Part shown: in pieces, positions 44,941 to 53,165 of the stretch | Numbering within the stretch: the stretch's first letter is position 1 | How the letters are laid out: each line of letters opens with the position of its first letter | Assembly (NCBI GenBank): GCA_947380905.1 | Contig: CANCSS010000011.1 | Span: 1 to 57,725, forward strand | Length of the DNA stretch: 57,725 nt | Origin: Chitinophagaceae bacterium | GTDB taxonomy: Bacteria; Bacteroidota; Bacteroidia; Chitinophagales; Chitinophagaceae | Direction: 5' to 3' | Translations under genes and position numbers: made by a program | Notes under the pieces: generated by a model | What the model was told of the DNA's origin: nothing | Database searches by the model: none | What the model saw: only the letters and a program-made list of their open reading frames with translations

Positions 44941-45251
44941 TTAAGAATCATTTTCAGGACTATCTCCGTCTGTTATGGCTTTTTTAAATTGAGCTTCCCA
45001 AGTACTAGGTTTAAGATTCAATTTATTTTTAACACTTTTACTTTTGGCATAACGCTTCGCTCTAACCAATTCAACTTCTTTAGTAATTTCTTTTAATGAA
45101 GGTGAAGTTTTTGCATTTGAACGAAGATTTTTTAATACAGATTGAAAAGTACTTTTTGATGGCTTTCGAATGGTTATCCAATTTTTCTTTACCAAATCTT
45201 TTAAATAACGTTAGCCTTAGGGTTCAATATTGCTACTTCAATGCTTTTCAT
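44941..45251 (-). pseudogene. Frameshifted antitoxin gene of a PIN-type toxin-antitoxin system
   Basis: From an ATG at 45251 the minus strand encodes MKSIEVAILNPKANVI and then a stop at 45203. One frame over, without its own ATG and after a stop at 45213, the coding continues YLKDLVKKNWITIRK and onward to 44941, including SLKEITKEVELVRAKRYAK. Joining the two by restoring one base at about 45207-45209 recreates a familiar antitoxin form (NPKA-x-x-x-LKDL, then EITKEVExVRAKRYAK), usually partnered by a PIN toxin. The toxin is absent: the tRNA_anti-like gene ends 5 bases beyond. A sequencing error could mimic this. Confidence 0.72.
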
Positions 45252-45289
45252 AATTCAAATGTAAAGATATTCAGTCAATTTTTTATTTT

Positions 45290-45742
45290 TTACTCTTCCG
45301 CTAATTCAACCGCTTCATTTTCTAATTCTTTAGATATATAAAAATTAGTTTCTTTAATTTTTTCTAAAATTGGTTTAATACTAGGTATTAATTTTTTATT
45401 CTTTGCAGAAATAATGATGCCTATTGTTCCAGTAACTTTTATGCCAAGGTCTTTAGCTAAAGCCCTTCCTTTAAAATCGTCAATAATAATTGTACTATTA
45501 GACCTTTCTAATGCTAATATTATTACACTTGCTTCGCCTTTATCTATCCTTTTTTCAAATAAAAACTCCTTTTCATTAAATTTTATTGGACAAACAGTTA
45601 TCCATTCTGGGAGGGGCTCATTAAACTCTTTAGCAACAACTTCTGTAATTAATATTTCTTCATACAAAAGCTTTAGTAGATAAAGCTCCTTAATTTTTGA
45701 AAGAATAATAAGACAACTGGTGTCAACAATAATTTTACGCAT
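45290..45742 (-). CDS. DUF3368 PIN-like toxin
   Basis: Predicted toxin ribonuclease of the PIN-fold DUF3368 family. Acidic residues in the expected places are D7 (IIVDTSCLI), a glutamate in DKGEASVIILALE near 66-78 and the aspartates of IIIDDFKGRALA. TGTIGIIISAKNK marks the family C-terminal part. At 150 residues it is complete. Its start overlaps the UPF0175 antitoxin stop by 8 bases, indicating translational coupling. Base composition is AT-rich compared with its neighbours, consistent with acquisition. Confidence 0.88.
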   Translation of the reverse strand: MRKIIVDTSCLIILSKIKELYLLKLLYEEILITEVVAKEFNEPLPEWITVCPIKFNEKEFLFEKRIDKGEASVIILALERSNSTIIIDDFKGRALAKDLGIKVTGTIGIIISAKNKKLIPSIKPILEKIKETNFYISKELENEAVELAEE

Positions 45743-45962
45743 TCCTCACATCTGATTCTAAATCAGATGCAGGGTAATTGAAAAGGGAGATGTTATACTT
45801 TCCCAATAACTCAATAAATGAACCTTTAGAACAGCCTATCATTTCTGAGGCTTGGCCTAAAGAGAGTTTCCCTATTTCGTATAATCTTGTAGCTACGATA
45901 ACTGTTAGTTCGTTGCTGTTGATTTCTACATTATCGGGGATGTTTAAATTCATACTCTTCAT
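45735..45962 (-). CDS. UPF0175-family antitoxin
   Basis: A 75-residue antitoxin with the UPF0175 pattern: N-terminal LNIPDNVEI, then YEIGKLSLGQASEMIGCSKGSFIELLGKYNISLFNYPASDLESD. The central part is a helix-turn-helix-like DNA-binding region that would allow autoregulation. It is encoded before, and overlapping by 8 bases, the DUF3368 toxin. An alternative ATG three codons downstream (45953) is possible. No clear promoter was found upstream. Confidence 0.88.
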   Translation of the reverse strand: MKSMNLNIPDNVEINSNELTVIVATRLYEIGKLSLGQASEMIGCSKGSFIELLGKYNISLFNYPASDLESDVRNA

Positions 45963-46124
45963 TATTCGAATTTAGAGAAAATATTGCCATTTTTCGTATC
46001 CTGCAAATAATTTAATGTTAATCAGCGAATTAAGCAATTAAATCAAACCATTTTTCAAGTATTTACCGCAAGCTTTTGGGGTATAAATGAATTGAAGTAA
46101 ATTGAGTGATCCTAAAAAGAAGCT

Positions 46125-47516
46125 ATGAGAAAAATAATATTCATGACCATTGCTATCATTGGCTTTGGTTCACAACAATCAATAACAGCACAAACTACAA
46201 AAGCCACCGTAAGTTTAAACAAGGAGGAGCAAAAAATAATGGCGTATATCGATGCTAATATGCCCAGGGCCATCGCACTTTTAAAAGAATCGGTGGATAT
46301 CAATAGCGGTACTTTAAATATCGAAGGCGTAAAAAAAGTGGGGGCTATTTTTGCAAGAGAATTTGAAAATGCAAATTTTAAAACCAAGTGGATTCCCATG
46401 CCAGATTCATTGCGCAGAGCAGGACATTTGGTAGCGAGTATAGGATTCAACCATGCAGCAGGGGATCAAAATAAAACTACAGACCAAAATAAAAAAAATC
46501 AGAAATCAGATTTAGCTAAAACCAGTAAAGGAAAAAAACTTTTTTTAATAGGCCATTTAGATACGGTGTTTGAACCCGATATGCCCGCGAATCCATTTAC
46601 GATGTTAAATGATTCCACTGCAACAGGCCAAGGTGTGAATGATATGAAGGGAGGTGATGTAGTGATGGTGATTGCCTTACAAGCCTTACAGGCACAGGGT
46701 TTGCTCAAAGACGCCAATATCATTGCTTATTTAACGGGCGATGAAGAACATGCAGGCAATCCACGCGAAGTAAGTAGAGGCGACTTTATTGAAACTGCAA
46801 AGCAAACAGATATTGCATTGGCATTTGAAGGTGCCAACGGATTAACTACCGTCGCCACTGCTAGAAGAGGTGCAAGCAGTTGGTTGTTACATGTAAAAGC
46901 AAAAACAGGACATAGCTCAGGCGTGTTTACACCCAGTGCAGGCTATGGTGCGATTTATGAAGCAGCCAGAATTGTGAATGAATTTAGAGTACAATTGAGT
47001 ACTGAAAAATATTTAACATTTAATCCAGGTGTTTTTATTGGTGGATCAGAAATGAATTATGATGAAACCAAAGCATCTGGTATTGCCATTGGAAAAACAA
47101 ATATTATTTCACCTGCAGTAACTGTAACAGGTGATTTGCGTTTTTTAACGGAGCAACAAAAAATAAATGCAAGAAAAAAAATGCAAGCCATTGTTGACCA
47201 AAGTTTAACGGGCACCAAAGCCACCATCCAATTTGAAGATGGCATTCCAAGTATGGCACCCACCCAAGGCAATGATAAAGTACTTGAAGTGATTAGTGGT
47301 GTGACCCAATCCATGGGTGTTGGCGCAAGCGTTGCAGGCGACCCCGGATCCCGAGGTGCAGGTGATATTTCCTATATTGCCGCCTATGTAGATTGCATTG
47401 ATGGTTTGGGCGCTTCCGGCAAGGGCTCTCATGCCCCCGGTGAAACCATTCATTTAAATGAACTGCCTTATTTAATCAAAAGGGCAGCCCTAACCATTTA
47501 TAGGTTGAGTAGGTAG
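46125..47516 (+). CDS. Secreted M20/M25/M40 family metallopeptidase
   Basis: Zinc-dependent exopeptidase of the M20 family, close in layout to glutamate carboxypeptidase (CPG2). Signal peptide 1-22 (ITAQ). Zinc-binding and catalytic motifs in order: GHLDTVFEPD (His near 144), GVNDMKGGDVVM, GDEEHAGNP, DPGSRGAGDISYI and the final ASGKGSHAPGE histidine. A dimerisation domain sits between. At 463 residues it is complete, and probably periplasmic. A short basic Lys/Gln-rich insert (about 110-138) is unusual. Substrate is unknown. Confidence 0.92.
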   Translation: MRKIIFMTIAIIGFGSQQSITAQTTKATVSLNKEEQKIMAYIDANMPRAIALLKESVDINSGTLNIEGVKKVGAIFAREFENANFKTKWIPMPDSLRRAGHLVASIGFNHAAGDQNKTTDQNKKNQKSDLAKTSKGKKLFLIGHLDTVFEPDMPANPFTMLNDSTATGQGVNDMKGGDVVMVIALQALQAQGLLKDANIIAYLTGDEEHAGNPREVSRGDFIETAKQTDIALAFEGANGLTTVATARRGASSWLLHVKAKTGHSSGVFTPSAGYGAIYEAARIVNEFRVQLSTEKYLTFNPGVFIGGSEMNYDETKASGIAIGKTNIISPAVTVTGDLRFLTEQQKINARKKMQAIVDQSLTGTKATIQFEDGIPSMAPTQGNDKVLEVISGVTQSMGVGASVAGDPGSRGAGDISYIAAYVDCIDGLGASGKGSHAPGETIHLNELPYLIKRAALTIYRLSR

Positions 47517-47568
47517 AAAGCCCCTTTTCCCCATCTGTTTTAGTTATTGATGTAAAAGCCATAAAATA

Positions 47569-47585
47569 GGCCCTCTATTTGGGCC
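47569..47585 (+). terminator. Weak hairpin after the M20 peptidase gene
   Basis: GGCCC (47569-47573) and GGGCC (47581-47585) form a 5-bp GC stem with a 7-nt loop and no strong T-run. It overlaps the -33 box of the next promoter, so a terminator role is uncertain. Confidence 0.35.
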
Positions 47586-47610
47586 GTTGTTGTTATTTTA
47601 GGTATTTTTG
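47578..47610 (+). promoter_or_regulatory. Promoter of the polysaccharide locus
   Basis: TTTG (47578-47581), a 21-nt spacer and TATTTTTG (47603-47610) fit the Bacteroidota consensus. Start of transcription is predicted near 47617, leaving a leader of about 85 nt before the lipoprotein gene at 47702. Confidence 0.65.
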
Positions 47611-47701
47611 TTATGTGTGAATAAACCTTTGTTCTTTAGTCAGTTGCGTGCAAAAATGGGACTAAGAGAGACGAAGTATTATCCAAAAATTAATCTACAA
47701 A

Positions 47702-48379
47702 ATGTTCAAAATTTACCCGCTATTCAAATACGCAAAATTTGTTTTTGTTATTGGCGCATTCAACATTTTATCTGGATGCATTAAATCGGGCTATGATGAA
47801 GCAACGGTGTATGACAGTAATTTTAAATCCGGGTCCACAGAAAAACTAAAAGGGGCCATATTGTATAAGAAAGACGGAGAATTTTTTATAGGCAGATACA
47901 ACAATGGGGGGTTTTCGGTGAATTTGGATAATTTACCACCGCACAAAGCCATTGAAATTACTGTCGAACCCTATATGCATGATAGTTGGGATGGCAATAA
48001 TAATTATGGAGGCATTGATGGCCCAGATGTATGGACGATGTATGCAGATGGGGAGGAATTGGTGAATTCAAGTTTCTCCAACTCTCCTTGTAATTCTATG
48101 TATTGTTTATTTCAATCTTATCCAGCAAGATACAGTGGAGGCATTATCAACAATCCACCTAGAACCGATGCCATGTCATTGTTACCCGGGTTTTGTTATA
48201 CAGGTTATACCTATGGCACATCGGTGTATAAAATAGCAAAAACTATTTCGCATTCAAAAAGCAGTTTGAATATTAGTTTTAGAGATTTCTTAGTTCAAAC
48301 AAATGTATCAGATCCTTTGTGTGATGAATCATGGTCTGTTGGATTGTTGAGAGTAAAAATTTTAAATACAACACCTTAA
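47702..48379 (+). CDS. Lipoprotein of unknown function at the head of the polysaccharide locus
   Basis: A 225-residue protein that I do not recognise. The N-terminus is a lipoprotein signal (FNILSGCIK, cysteine near 26). The body is rich in Gly, Asn, Tyr and Ser, with several Cys in the second half (SPCNSMYC, PGFCYTGYTYG, DPLC) that could form disulfides. It looks like a beta-rich extracytoplasmic domain. It is the first gene after the promoter and lies 31 bases before the flippase, so a role in polymer export or attachment is possible but unproven. Confidence 0.75.
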   Translation: MFKIYPLFKYAKFVFVIGAFNILSGCIKSGYDEATVYDSNFKSGSTEKLKGAILYKKDGEFFIGRYNNGGFSVNLDNLPPHKAIEITVEPYMHDSWDGNNNYGGIDGPDVWTMYADGEELVNSSFSNSPCNSMYCLFQSYPARYSGGIINNPPRTDAMSLLPGFCYTGYTYGTSVYKIAKTISHSKSSLNISFRDFLVQTNVSDPLCDESWSVGLLRVKILNTTP

Positions 48380-48410
48380 TCAAGACGGTACATCAATAAA
48401 ATTATTTCCA

Positions 48411-49658
48411 TTGAAGTTTCACTTTCCTATCATTAATCAGTTCGTATCTATTTTAGCATTAAATGTAACCAATACTTTATTTCAGTTATTGCTCATACCT
48501 GTATTGATTAATCATACGGCAAATGATAAATTGGGCTCCTATTTTTTAGCCTTGTCCTTTTCGGTATTGGCATCCATTTTTGTAAATTTTGGAACTTCAC
48601 AAACTGCAGTGGTAGAAATAAAAAAAGCAGCCAACGAAAATGAAAAGCAAACCATATTGGTTGAAACTTTGGCTTTAAGATTTCTTCCATTAGCATTGGC
48701 CATTATCATATCCTGTGTATTACCCATTTTAGCCAATAATGGTACTTATTATTTATTGGTGTTGCCCATTATACTTGCAGAGTTTATCAATCCGCAATTT
48801 TATTTAATTGCTATCTATAAAATAAAAAAGTATGCGCTGCTCAATTTAATTTTAAGAGCTAGTTTGATAATTTTTCTAATTCTATTAAAAGACAATAAAA
48901 ATTTAATTGAAATTACCTTAATAGGAACCGGCTTGGCCATGTTGGTGTTGAATATTATTTACTTGCCATCTACTTTTTTAAAAGTAAGTGTCACCGCTCA
49001 TCTGCCCAATTTTAAAAGAATAAAAGAATTATATGCAACGCATGTTTTAGTCGTAGGCAATGGCTTAACGGTACACTTGCAACAATCTATGTTTTTATTT
49101 GCCTTACCATCCTTTGTAACACCTATATTTTTATCTGCTTATGGTTTAATAGATAAATTAATTTCCAGCTTTAGAATGCTGGTTAACGCGTATAGTTCTT
49201 CTGTTATGCCCCATGCGGCCAGCCATCATCAAATTGGGTTTGAGCGGTGGAAAAAATTTAAGCAGCAACAAAACAGATTGTTGTTTGCACTATGTTTTGC
49301 GGCAGGCATCATCATGTTTATTTTCCCCGAACAATTGTTAACTATTTTATTTTTGGGGAAAAACAACAATCAATTATTTTTTACGGAGGCCACTCAGTTG
49401 GTAAAAATAATAAGTCCTGTGCCCTTGCTTATTGCATTGAATGTTTTAAATGTGTCAGAATTGATTCTTGAAAAAAAATTCTTGATCTATTTAGGCGCAG
49501 GATTGTTTGTGTTATTAATTTCTTTGTTGTCCATAGATGCCTTAAAATTAGGATTGCCTGCAAAATATGCAGGCTATTATCCTGTGGTGATTGAAGGAGC
49601 TTGTTTACTCATTTACGCTGTCATTGTTCAAAAAATTAGAAATGAGAAAACTAGGTAA
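48411..49658 (+). CDS. Wzx/MATE-like polysaccharide flippase
   Basis: Multi-spanning inner-membrane protein of the oligosaccharide-flippase fold, likely moving lipid-linked repeat units across the membrane. At 415 residues with about 12 hydrophobic helices (first near 11-35, FVSILALNVTNTLFQLLLIP) it fits Wzx. The start is a TTG at 48411; no ATG occurs before the first helix. Its last 17 bases overlap the next gene. Identification rests on topology and context, as flippases are poorly conserved in sequence. Confidence 0.78.
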   Translation: MKFHFPIINQFVSILALNVTNTLFQLLLIPVLINHTANDKLGSYFLALSFSVLASIFVNFGTSQTAVVEIKKAANENEKQTILVETLALRFLPLALAIIISCVLPILANNGTYYLLVLPIILAEFINPQFYLIAIYKIKKYALLNLILRASLIIFLILLKDNKNLIEITLIGTGLAMLVLNIIYLPSTFLKVSVTAHLPNFKRIKELYATHVLVVGNGLTVHLQQSMFLFALPSFVTPIFLSAYGLIDKLISSFRMLVNAYSSSVMPHAASHHQIGFERWKKFKQQQNRLLFALCFAAGIIMFIFPEQLLTILFLGKNNNQLFFTEATQLVKIISPVPLLIALNVLNVSELILEKKFLIYLGAGLFVLLISLLSIDALKLGLPAKYAGYYPVVIEGACLLIYAVIVQKIRNEKTR

Positions 49659-51216
49659 GCAAGAAAATAAGTATAAGATAGAGGTACTTGTATTATTGCT
49701 GCTCGTATTTATACCCTTTTTAGCCAAGGCACAAGCCGATCTAAGAGCTGATAATTATGTGCAATTAAATAATTACTGGGAGGATTCGATAAAAAGCAAA
49801 AAAGTAAAAATACAAGCATTGCCCTTACTATTTAAATATCAATACGTCGAGGATCATCCTTATAATTGGAACGATGGTGCCATGATACCCGCCAAAGGCT
49901 TACAACAATTGGTAAGAGTAGGGGTACATACACAATGGAAATTTGTAGAGTTACAATTGGCACCAGAAATGGTGACGGCGCAAAATCAATATTTTGATCA
50001 GTTTCCTTTGGATTTAGCACAAGTGCATTGGAAAGATTATTATCGCTTTTATAATTTTATAGAATTGCCAGAGCGCATGGGCGAAAAGCAATATCTACAA
50101 TTTTTACCAGGACAATCTTTTATAAAATTTCATTATAAAAAATTAGCTATCGGTGTATCTACCGAAAATAAGTGGTGGGGACCTTCGCAACGCAACTCAC
50201 TTTTATTGTCAACTACTGGAGCAGGCTTTCCTCATATCACTATTGCCAATCAAGCACCACTTGAAACAAAAATTGGCAGGTTTAATTTTGAAGCCATAGT
50301 TGGTACTTTAACCAATGGAGGATTGGCGCCTCCAGATTCCTATAAAACTTTTAATGGCAATGTAATGTATGTGCCTAAGCCCAATGAAACAAGAATCATC
50401 AATGGCTTTACACTTCATTATCAACCAAAATGGATGAAACATTTAACATTAGGTGTGGCGCAAATGTATATGCAGTATCAAAAAGACATGCTGTATTGGC
50501 AGGACTATTTGCCTATCAAAAATATTGTTTCCAGATTTAATAATGATCGAGTAGAAGCGCCTATCATTCTTACCGAATTCAATTTTAAATATACAATGCC
50601 AGAAGCGGGTGCCGAAATGTATGGTGAATTAGGATGGAATTTACATCAAACTACTTTTAGAAATTGGATGCTACAACCAGACAAAGGGTTTGCAAGTATT
50701 CTAGGGATTAAAAAAATATTTGCTACTCAAAGAAAATATTATTGGGAGTTGTTAGGAGAAATAACGCAATTGCAATTGTTAACCCGGGCCGAACAATTTA
50801 CAACGGGCGTGCCACCTAGTTGGTATCTAGGATCCAATGTAAGACAGGGTTATACCAATGACGGACAATTGTTAGGTGCTGGTGTAGGTCCAGGAGGTTC
50901 GGGACAATTTGTAGAATTTAATTGGAAAAAAAATAAAAACAGAGTTGGACTTGCGGTGGAGCGAAGAGAACACAACAGCGATTTTTATGAATATACTTTT
51001 GAGGGGTCTCAGGATTTTAGAAGATTTTATGTAGATTTTGCTACCACATTAAAAATAGATTGGCAGTATAAAAAATTAACCATCGCACCAAGAATAAGTT
51101 ATATAAGAACCAATAACTATAACTGGATGTTGTTTCAACCGCAAACCATTTATTTTATTACCGGGCAGGACATCAATCAGTGGGCAGGTCAATTGAACCT
51201 ACAATATCAATTGTAA
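49642..51216 (+). CDS. Wzi-like outer-membrane capsule assembly protein (first copy)
   Basis: Beta-barrel protein of the capsule assembly Wzi family; in capsulated bacteria Wzi holds polysaccharide at the cell surface. A signal peptide (about 12-31, FIPFLAKAQA) follows the ATG at 49642, giving 524 residues. The characteristic STENKWWGPSQRNSLLLS segment, then GFPHITIANQ, and HYQPKWMKHLTLGV are visible. A TTG further upstream at 49591 is open but lies within the flippase and is rejected. It overlaps the flippase by 17 bases. A paralogue lies at 53166. Confidence 0.85.
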   Translation: MRKLGKQENKYKIEVLVLLLLVFIPFLAKAQADLRADNYVQLNNYWEDSIKSKKVKIQALPLLFKYQYVEDHPYNWNDGAMIPAKGLQQLVRVGVHTQWKFVELQLAPEMVTAQNQYFDQFPLDLAQVHWKDYYRFYNFIELPERMGEKQYLQFLPGQSFIKFHYKKLAIGVSTENKWWGPSQRNSLLLSTTGAGFPHITIANQAPLETKIGRFNFEAIVGTLTNGGLAPPDSYKTFNGNVMYVPKPNETRIINGFTLHYQPKWMKHLTLGVAQMYMQYQKDMLYWQDYLPIKNIVSRFNNDRVEAPIILTEFNFKYTMPEAGAEMYGELGWNLHQTTFRNWMLQPDKGFASILGIKKIFATQRKYYWELLGEITQLQLLTRAEQFTTGVPPSWYLGSNVRQGYTNDGQLLGAGVGPGGSGQFVEFNWKKNKNRVGLAVERREHNSDFYEYTFEGSQDFRRFYVDFATTLKIDWQYKKLTIAPRISYIRTNNYNWMLFQPQTIYFITGQDINQWAGQLNLQYQL

Positions 51217-51218
51217 AA

Positions 51219-52142
51219 ATGACGCAAAAAAAATTAGCCATCGTAATTGTTAATTGGAATAGTTATGACTTAACAAGTGATACTTTGGTTTCATTAAGTA
51301 GTACTAGCTATAAAAATTATGATATCATTGTTGTAGATAATTTTTCTATAGATGATTCTGCAACGCAATTGGAAAAAGAATTTCCATCTATTATTTTATT
51401 GAGGTCCGATGAAAACAAAGGCTTTACTGGGGGAAATAATATGGGATTTGAATATGCTATCCAGCAAGGTTATGAATATGTGATGATGTTGAACAATGAT
51501 GTAGCAGTAGAACCGGATTTTTTAGAACCCTTAGTAGCAAAATTAGACAGTGACCAAAAAATAGGCGGCGTACAACCATTAATTTATTTTTATCATGATC
51601 GTGAATTAATTTGGAATGCTGGAAGTAGGTACAATGCCATTTTTGGCATCCCTTATATTTTATACTATTATAGAAAAGACAAAGGGCAGTTGCAAAGAAA
51701 AAAGCAAAAGTCAATTGATTGGATTACGGGATGTGCTTTTATGATGCGAACCGAAGTACTTAAAAAAGTGGGTGTATTAAAACAAGATTTTTTTATTTAT
51801 TATGAGGATGTAGATTTGTCCTTTAGAATCAAAGCAGCAGGCTATGGCTTGGCTTATGCACCTAGTTCTGTAGTCTACCACAAAACAGGGATGTCGCATA
51901 AGTCTAAAGAAAAGTTGAAAGAGGGGTACTTGAATCCCAAAGTGCACTACTTAAATGCACGTAACCGACTATTTGTGCTAAAAGAGTATACCCAAAAGAT
52001 GGCTGTTCCCACAGTTATTCTCTATCAAATAATATATTTTTTTGGCATCAGTTTCTATTTTATTTTTAGGCGTCGATGGCAAAAGTTAAAGGCCTGGAAT
52101 AAAGGGATCAAAGACGGCTTATTTACTACACTCAAAAATTAA
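51219..52142 (+). CDS. Family 2 glycosyltransferase
   Basis: Inverting GT-A glycosyltransferase adding a sugar to a lipid-linked oligosaccharide. Motifs: VIVNWNSYDLT at the N-terminus, nucleotide-binding MLNNDVAVEPDF, GCAFMMRTEV and FIYYEDVDLSFRIKAAGY with the catalytic acidic residues. This rhamnosyltransferase-like layout is common (WbbL type). A C-terminal hydrophobic segment (VILYQIIYFFGISFYFIF) may anchor it. The ATG at 51219 gives 307 residues and starts 2 bases after the wzi stop; the open upstream extension is rejected. Confidence 0.92.
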   Translation: MTQKKLAIVIVNWNSYDLTSDTLVSLSSTSYKNYDIIVVDNFSIDDSATQLEKEFPSIILLRSDENKGFTGGNNMGFEYAIQQGYEYVMMLNNDVAVEPDFLEPLVAKLDSDQKIGGVQPLIYFYHDRELIWNAGSRYNAIFGIPYILYYYRKDKGQLQRKKQKSIDWITGCAFMMRTEVLKKVGVLKQDFFIYYEDVDLSFRIKAAGYGLAYAPSSVVYHKTGMSHKSKEKLKEGYLNPKVHYLNARNRLFVLKEYTQKMAVPTVILYQIIYFFGISFYFIFRRRWQKLKAWNKGIKDGLFTTLKN

Positions 52143-52160
52143 AGAATTAAAAATATCCTT

Positions 52161-53150
52161 TTGAAAAAAATTGTAATCACCGGCGTAGCAGGATTGTTGG
52201 GTTCCAGAATGGCGGAATGGATTGTAGAAAATCATCCCAGTTATAAAATCATTGGCATTGACGATTTATCGGGGGGTTATATCGAACATGTTCCCAAGCA
52301 GGTCGAATTTCATCAGTTAGATATAAGTACAGCAAACCTAAGTGAATTGATACAAGGCGCAGAAATGGTGTATCATTTTGCGGCTTATGCTGCAGAAGGT
52401 TTAAGCCCTTTTATTAGAAAATACAATTACAATTGCAATTTAGTGGCTACCGCCAATATTGTAAATGCCTGTATAGAACATGCAGTAGGAAGGCTGGTAT
52501 TTACTTCCAGCATGGCGGTCTATGGAGTAGGCACGCCTCCTTTTAAAGAAACAGATGCACCTGCACCCATTGATCCATATGGCGTTGCCAAATATGCTTG
52601 TGAAATGGATATACAAATAGCAGGGGAGCAACATGGATTGGATTGGTGTATCATACGACCACACAATGTGTATGGAAGGCATCAAAATATTTGGGATCGA
52701 TATAGAAATGTATTGGGTATTTGGATGTATCAATATATTAATGGATTACCCTTTACCATTTTTGGAGATGGAGAACAACAACGTGCATTTTCATGTATTG
52801 ATGATTGCTTACTACCCTTGTGGAAAGCAGGAACCGATGCCAGAGCCAGTAAGAAAATAATTAATATTGGTTCTTGGAAATATTATAGCATCAAAGAAGC
52901 AGCCGAAGTATTAAAAAAAGTTATTGGATCTGGACAAACCAAACATGAGCAGGCCAGACACGAAGTAAAAGACGCTTTGCCTTCACATGAATTAAGTGTA
53001 AGTTTATTGGATTATAAAGACACCACCAGTTTAGCAACTGGATTGGCCGATATGTGGCAATGGGCGCAACAACAGCCCAAGCGCGAACAAAAATCATGGG
53101 AAACTTACGAGCTAGAAAAAGGCTTGTATGGTTTTTGGAAAAACAAATAA
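52161..53150 (+). CDS. NAD-dependent sugar-nucleotide epimerase/dehydratase
   Basis: Extended short-chain dehydrogenase. The Rossmann motif TGVAGLLGSRMAE is at 7-19. Serine and tyrosine/lysine catalytic residues lie in TSSMAVYG and PYGVAKYACE. At 329 residues it resembles UDP-glucose 4-epimerases and related enzymes, making an activated sugar for the polymer. The start codon is a TTG at 52161, giving LKKIVITG read as MKKIVITG; no ATG is available before the cofactor motif. Exact substrate is unresolved. Confidence 0.9.
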   Translation: MKKIVITGVAGLLGSRMAEWIVENHPSYKIIGIDDLSGGYIEHVPKQVEFHQLDISTANLSELIQGAEMVYHFAAYAAEGLSPFIRKYNYNCNLVATANIVNACIEHAVGRLVFTSSMAVYGVGTPPFKETDAPAPIDPYGVAKYACEMDIQIAGEQHGLDWCIIRPHNVYGRHQNIWDRYRNVLGIWMYQYINGLPFTIFGDGEQQRAFSCIDDCLLPLWKAGTDARASKKIINIGSWKYYSIKEAAEVLKKVIGSGQTKHEQARHEVKDALPSHELSVSLLDYKDTTSLATGLADMWQWAQQQPKREQKSWETYELEKGLYGFWKNK

Positions 53151-53165
53151 TTTCATCTTTACCTT

